Part shown: in pieces, positions 13,266 to 16,310 of the stretch
Layout: each line of letters starts with the position of its first letter
Position numbering within the stretch: position 1 is the stretch's first letter
Assembly (NCBI GenBank): GCA_002378605.1
Contig: DFSK01000074.1
Location: 15,652 to 31,961, forward strand
Length of the DNA stretch: 16,310 nucleotides
Direction: 5' to 3'
Source: Alphaproteobacteria bacterium UBA3439
Lineage (GTDB): Bacteria; Pseudomonadota; Alphaproteobacteria; Puniceispirillales; Puniceispirillaceae
Made by a program: the position numbers and the translations under genes
Notes under the pieces: generated by a model
Told to the model about the DNA's origin: nothing
What the model saw: only the letters and a program-made list of their open reading frames with translations
The model's database searches: none

Positions 13266-14168
13266 TTACGGCGCCGGAACAGCAAGCCGCGCCACCCTTG
13301 CCCGTGTTGTGAAATAAACCGCGATCCCGATCCATATCAACCCAAAGGCCAATAAATCACGCGGCATAAATTGTTCGGAAAAAACCATGACGCCAAGCAA
13401 AAGCTGCATGGTCGGGTTGCTGTAAAACAGCAGGCTGGCCATCGTCATATTCAGCGCGCGATTGCCCTTTAAAAACAGGATAAGCGGCAAAACCGTAATT
13501 CCACCGGCCAGTAGCGCCAGCGCAATATTGACCGCACCGCCACCAAAAAATGGCACTTGTCCATTTGTCGACATCCAAAATAGAAAGCCAACGGCAAAAG
13601 GCAGTAAAAACACGGTTTCAATAAACAGCCCTTGCAATGGATCCATATCCATTCGTTTGCGAATGACGGCGTAAAGTGAAAAGCTGCCTGCCAGCACCAG
13701 AGAAACCCATGGCACATCCATGATCATCATCGCCTTGGCTATCACGCCAAGACATACCAGCCCAATGGCAAGCCACGCCCATTTATCTAGCCGTTCGCCA
13801 AGCACAAGAATACCAAGCAACACCGTACAGAGTGGATAAATGAAATAGCCAAGCGCCGCCGACACTACCTGTCCGGTCTGCACGGCATAGACATAAACAC
13901 CCCAATTCAGCGATAAAAACAATGTTGTGATAAAAAAATTTAACAAATTCTTCCGCTGTTTGATCATTGTCCAAATTTCACCAAGCTGGCCCGAAACCCA
14001 GCAAATGATAAACAGCAGTACAGCCGACCAAAGCGATCGATGCGCGACAATTTCATAGGGATCATCAGCATCAATGAATTTGATATAAAGAGGAACAATT
14101 CCCCATAAAATTCCGGCACTTAGCGAGAAACCAATGCCTGCCAGGCTGTTTTTCTTGGAATTTTCCAT
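13266..14168 (-). CDS. rarD: EamA-family transporter, RarD type
   Basis: A 300-residue inner-membrane protein with about ten transmembrane helices and the two EamA repeats. RarD-specific features are the opening GILWGIVPLYIKFI (19-32), the EIVAHRSLWS motif (39-48), SLNWGVYVYAV, SAALGYFIYPL in the third to fourth helix region, and the late ASLLFYSNPTMQLLLGV segment. RarD is related to drug/metabolite exporters; its natural substrate is not established, though chloramphenicol sensitivity gave the name. The ATG at 14168 is the family start (a short polar leader followed by GIGFSLSAG). It is transcribed alone, convergent with the cyclophilin gene and divergent from cspA. Length is normal. Confidence 0.93.
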   Translation of the reverse strand: MENSKKNSLAGIGFSLSAGILWGIVPLYIKFIDADDPYEIVAHRSLWSAVLLFIICWVSGQLGEIWTMIKQRKNLLNFFITTLFLSLNWGVYVYAVQTGQVVSAALGYFIYPLCTVLLGILVLGERLDKWAWLAIGLVCLGVIAKAMMIMDVPWVSLVLAGSFSLYAVIRKRMDMDPLQGLFIETVFLLPFAVGFLFWMSTNGQVPFFGGGAVNIALALLAGGITVLPLILFLKGNRALNMTMASLLFYSNPTMQLLLGVMVFSEQFMPRDLLAFGLIWIGIAVYFTTRARVARLAVPAP

Positions 14169-14469
14169 AAATCGGCATTCACCACCAAATTACAACATTT
14201 ATTGATCATTTAGACAGAAATCGGGCCATAAATCTGGGTGTTGCCACCGCTTTATTTTTACACAGACAAATAGCCCCGACGCCAGCACCCAAGCCATCGC
14301 CGATCATTTATTGTTTGACTTTATATATTGCTGTTCCCATATGTATTTTGCCGAAAGGGCTTTATGAGACTAGAATCCAACGAAGGTTCGATGCCACATA
14401 GAAGTCGTGTTAAGAGATAATGGGCCGCGATCACCGGCAGATCAAGGCTGAAGTTGGAGACTAGATAAT
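14169..14469. promoter_or_regulatory. Divergent rarD-cspA intergenic region with cspA promoter and leader
   Basis: This 301-base gap contains no gene that I can support. A possible cspA promoter is TTGACT (14315-14320) with CATATG 17 bases later (14338-14343). That would leave a 5' leader of about 120 bases, as expected for cold-shock genes whose leaders restructure at low temperature. The leader ends with a good ribosome-binding site (GGAG, 14456-14459). GATCATTTA occurs twice in the gap (near 14204 and 14303), perhaps by chance. Confidence 0.45.
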
Positions 14470-14679
14470 ATGGCACAGGGTACTGTGAAGTGGTTTAACA
14501 CCCAAAAGGGTTATGGCTTTATCAATCCGGACGATGACGGCAATGATGTATTCGTACATATCACTGCTGTCCAGAATTCAGGCCTGAACGGTTTGAACGA
14601 AGGTCAGAAGGTATCTTACGAACTCGAAGAACAGCGTAACGGCAAAATGGCCGCCGTTGGTCTGGCAGTCGTCGAGTAA
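14470..14679 (+). CDS. cspA: Cold-shock domain protein (CspA family)
   Basis: A 69-residue single-domain OB-fold RNA/DNA-binding protein that melts RNA secondary structure and aids translation, often at low temperature. RNP1 is KGYGFI (13-18) and RNP2 is VFVHI (27-31). The aromatic surface (W8, F9, Y15, F17, F28, H30) is intact. It has the usual MAQGTVKWFN start and an EEQRNGKMAAVGL end. Length is canonical. It has a long leader and its own strong terminator, so it is probably monocistronic. Sequence alone does not show whether it is cold-induced or constitutive, and the symbol is generic for the family. Confidence 0.96.
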   Translation: MAQGTVKWFNTQKGYGFINPDDDGNDVFVHITAVQNSGLNGLNEGQKVSYELEEQRNGKMAAVGLAVVE

Positions 14680-14745
14680 GCTATCGCCTTATGCGATAAA
14701 ACAAGTTGTACTTTGGCCATGTTAATCATGGACTAAATGCAGGTG

Positions 14746-14777
14746 GGTCGCCCGATGATTTGGGGCGACCTTTTTTT
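14746..14777 (+). terminator. Rho-independent terminator of cspA
   Basis: GGTCGCCC (14746-14753) and GGGCGACC (14763-14770) pair perfectly around a 9-base loop and are followed by seven T (14771-14777). It ends just three bases before the stop codon of the convergent antiporter gene, so both transcripts finish in the same place. Confidence 0.95.
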
Positions 14778-14779
14778 GC

Positions 14780-15988
14780 CTATTCAGGCTCGGCCGGATT
14801 TGACGGCAGCGCAACCGGATCATGAATCCGATAGCGAATCACCAGATAATGAAGCATTCCACTCCATAAAGGTGATAAAAACAGGCTAGCCGCAATCACC
14901 GCCAGCAGAAAATCTGCCTCAAAATTGGAAAAAATGCCTGATGCGACTCCGCTTGTTGTCAGAACAAAGCTGAATTCGCCGATTTGCGGTGTGACAAGCG
15001 ATGACACAAGCGCCCGTCCCGCCGGTTCGCCGCCAATGGTTAAAAGCGCCCATCCAAGAAGGGTTTTGATAAACAGGACACCAAAAGTCACACCAACAAT
15101 TACCCCCCAATGGCTTTTGACATATTCGAGATCAACAAGCAGCCCAATCGAGACGAAAAACACCACAAGCAATAGCGATTGCACCGGCTGAATCGCATCA
15201 AGAACGGCTTTGCGCAGATTTGTATGGGCAAGCGCCAGCCCCGCGCAAAACGCACCAAATACAGGCGATAATCCGATATAGCCGGTTATGCTTGCCGCCA
15301 GAAAACAAATACCAAGGCTGAACAGGATCGCCAGCTCGACATTGCCTTCCAGCAGCACTGCCATTGGCAGTCTTTGACGGGCGGTTTTGCCAATCCAGAC
15401 CAGCAAAGCAGCAAGTATCAGCAAAGCAATCACAATCCGCACCAGCAATAATGGCCATTGCTGAAACACATCTGCGCCCGATTGTGCGAAAACCAACATC
15501 GGCGCCACCGCGATATCCTGCGCCACCAGCACACCCACGGTCAGCTGGCCTGCATGGGTACGGCTCTGGCCGAGCCCTTGCAATACCATCAAGGCCACCG
15601 CCGTTGAAGATAATGTCAAAATAAAGCCGATCAGCAGGACTTGCGGCAATGTCCAATTGAAATAGGCATTCACCGACAGCGCCAAAAGAATACAACAGCC
15701 AATCTGGCAAAGCGTCGCAAACACCGCCGGCCGCAAAACCCGCAAAAAAGCCATGATCGATAATTCAATGCCAATGATGAACAGCAGTAAAATCACGCCA
15801 AATTCGGCAAGCGATGAGATTTCATCTGTATAATCAACAAGGCCAAGCCCTGCAGGCCCCAGCGCCAGCCCGGCCAGAACATAACCAACCAATGGTGGCT
15901 GCTTGATCCAGCGCAGGATTAAACCAAAGCTAACCGCGCTTAACATCAAAAATGTTGTTGTTAATATTTCGCTTTCATGCCCATGCAT
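14780..15988 (-). CDS. CPA2 family monovalent cation:proton antiporter, without RCK domain
   Basis: A 402-residue integral membrane protein with about 12 hydrophobic helices, homologous to the membrane domain of KefB/KefC and other CPA2 exchangers. Diagnostic segments are KQPPLVGYVLAGLALGP (29-45), the LSSTAVALMVLQGLG stretch (126-140), VGVLVAQDIAVAPML (151-165) with the ion-binding Asp 158, and TPQIGEFSFVL in the third-last helices. Family members with known roles exchange K+ or Na+ for H+. The protein ends soon after the last helix (RYRIHDPVALPSNPAEPE), so the C-terminal TrkA-N/RCK regulatory domain of KefB/C is absent. The stop is clean and the frame unbroken, so this is a natural short form. 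An 8-bp inverted repeat lies just upstream of its start. Confidence 0.92.
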   Translation of the reverse strand: MHGHESEILTTTFLMLSAVSFGLILRWIKQPPLVGYVLAGLALGPAGLGLVDYTDEISSLAEFGVILLLFIIGIELSIMAFLRVLRPAVFATLCQIGCCILLALSVNAYFNWTLPQVLLIGFILTLSSTAVALMVLQGLGQSRTHAGQLTVGVLVAQDIAVAPMLVFAQSGADVFQQWPLLLVRIVIALLILAALLVWIGKTARQRLPMAVLLEGNVELAILFSLGICFLAASITGYIGLSPVFGAFCAGLALAHTNLRKAVLDAIQPVQSLLLVVFFVSIGLLVDLEYVKSHWGVIVGVTFGVLFIKTLLGWALLTIGGEPAGRALVSSLVTPQIGEFSFVLTTSGVASGIFSNFEADFLLAVIAASLFLSPLWSGMLHYLVIRYRIHDPVALPSNPAEPE

Positions 15989-16003
15989 ATTCCCAAGCTA
16001 GCC

Positions 16004-16030
16004 AAATTCATAATTGGATTAAATGAATTT
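16004..16030. repeat. Inverted repeat upstream of the antiporter, possible operator
   Basis: AAATTCAT (16004-16011) and ATGAATTT (16023-16030) are perfect 8-bp arms separated by 11 AT-rich bases. They lie 16-42 bases upstream of the antiporter ATG. Position and size fit a dimeric repressor site or promoter overlap. The function is inferred. Confidence 0.4.
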
Positions 16031-16144
16031 AGGCAATGATTTAGCATAGGAAACAGCATCAAAAGACAGCACCAGCGGCCATAAAGACAATCGCTCTGGT
16101 AATTTTGTCTATGCGAAATGGCCAGTCTGGCGTGAATTGCAGCG

Positions 16145-16173
16145 GCGTGACCATTTCAGGCCCACCGTCACGC
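16145..16173 (-). terminator. Hairpin after the gcvT-like gene
   Basis: GCGTGAC (16145-16151) and GTCACGC (16167-16173) form a perfect 7-bp stem with a 15-base loop, beginning five bases after the gcvT-like stop on the minus strand. No T tract follows in that direction, so it is at best a weak or Rho-dependent end. Confidence 0.35.
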
Positions 16174-16178
16174 AATCC

Positions 16179-16310
16179 CTACAAAAAGGGAAGCGGCACA
16201 ATTCTGGCTGATCGTGGGCCATCCGCCATATGGATTGTTACCGTTTGGCCTTGGTCAATAGGGGCCGTTGATACCATACCAACGCCGATATTTTCGCCAA
16301 CGCGTGGTGA
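16179..16310 (-). CDS. Aminomethyltransferase (GcvT)-like protein, 3' end only
   Basis: A minus-strand frame enters from the right edge and stops at TAG (16181-16179), giving 43 residues. It begins SPRVGENIGVGMV and ends SARIVPLPFL. This matches the last part of the GcvT C-terminal beta-barrel, where S-P-x-x-x-x-N-I-G-x-G-x-V and a final R-x-V-x-x-P-F are conserved. GcvT is the folate-binding T protein of the glycine cleavage system. The same barrel also ends sarcosine and dimethylglycine dehydrogenases and DMSP demethylase (DmdA-type) proteins. The catalytic N-terminal part is outside the window, so the exact family member cannot be settled and no symbol is given. The gap to the antiporter start is 190 bases. 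Confidence 0.75.
   Translation of the reverse strand, partial: SPRVGENIGVGMVSTAPIDQGQTVTIHMADGPRSARIVPLPFL

Noticed and set aside
15198-15710. A long alternative frame inside the antiporter gene.
   Set aside because: It is fully contained in a well-supported gene on the same strand and has an implausible Cys/Arg/Gly-rich composition.
1-16310. A novel defence system, phage island or biosynthetic cluster.
   Set aside because: No integrase, transposase, nuclease-helicase set, toxin-antitoxin pair or synthase was seen, and base use is uniform; nearly all genes are conserved core genes.

Overview
The window looks like chromosomal DNA of a marine alphaproteobacterium. GC content is moderate (roughly half), genes are tightly packed, and the gene set is typical of the class: a petABC cytochrome bc1 operon, an alphaproteobacterial CCA-adding enzyme, a DUF1285 gene beside a CoA-pyrophosphatase Nudix gene, and a TauE/SafE permease coupled to a TIGR02186 gene. 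Gene content and base composition recall the SAR116 group (Candidatus Puniceispirillum). That placement comes from memory and was not tested by alignment.

Layout. Bases 1-1929 (+) carry the end of rplY (ribosomal protein L25), pth and ychF, a translation-related block. Bases 1930-2169 are intergenic, with a striking set of inverted repeats and the terminator of the opposing operon. Bases 2170-8600 are all on the minus strand. Read in transcription order they encode DUF1285, a NudL-type Nudix hydrolase, a small two-helix membrane protein, the CCA-adding enzyme, hemF, then petA-petB-petC. Bases 8826-9602 (+) hold an unrecognised orphan gene. Bases 9791-10120 (+) encode a cysteine-free ArsR-type repressor. 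Bases 10432-13183 (+) hold a compact run of TauE/SafE permease, TIGR02186 protein, universal stress protein and exported cyclophilin, closed by a strong terminator. The remainder is rarD (-), cspA (+) with its terminator, a CPA2 cation:proton antiporter without an RCK domain (-), and at the right edge the 3' end of a gcvT-like gene (-).

How the genes work together. The pet genes build the quinol-cytochrome c oxidoreductase, and hemF upstream supplies a late step of aerobic haem synthesis needed by cytochromes b and c1. rplY, pth, ychF and cca all serve translation. The 10.4-13.2 kb run looks like one envelope or stress transcription unit. Its permease and periplasmic-facing TIGR02186 protein are translationally coupled and probably act together. 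Their substrate cannot be read from the sequence.

Most of the window is conserved housekeeping sequence. No phage, insertion sequence, CRISPR array, tRNA or rRNA was seen. The least explained pieces are the orphan gene at 8826, the cysteine-free repressor with the permease/TIGR02186 unit next to it, and the nested inverted repeats after ychF.
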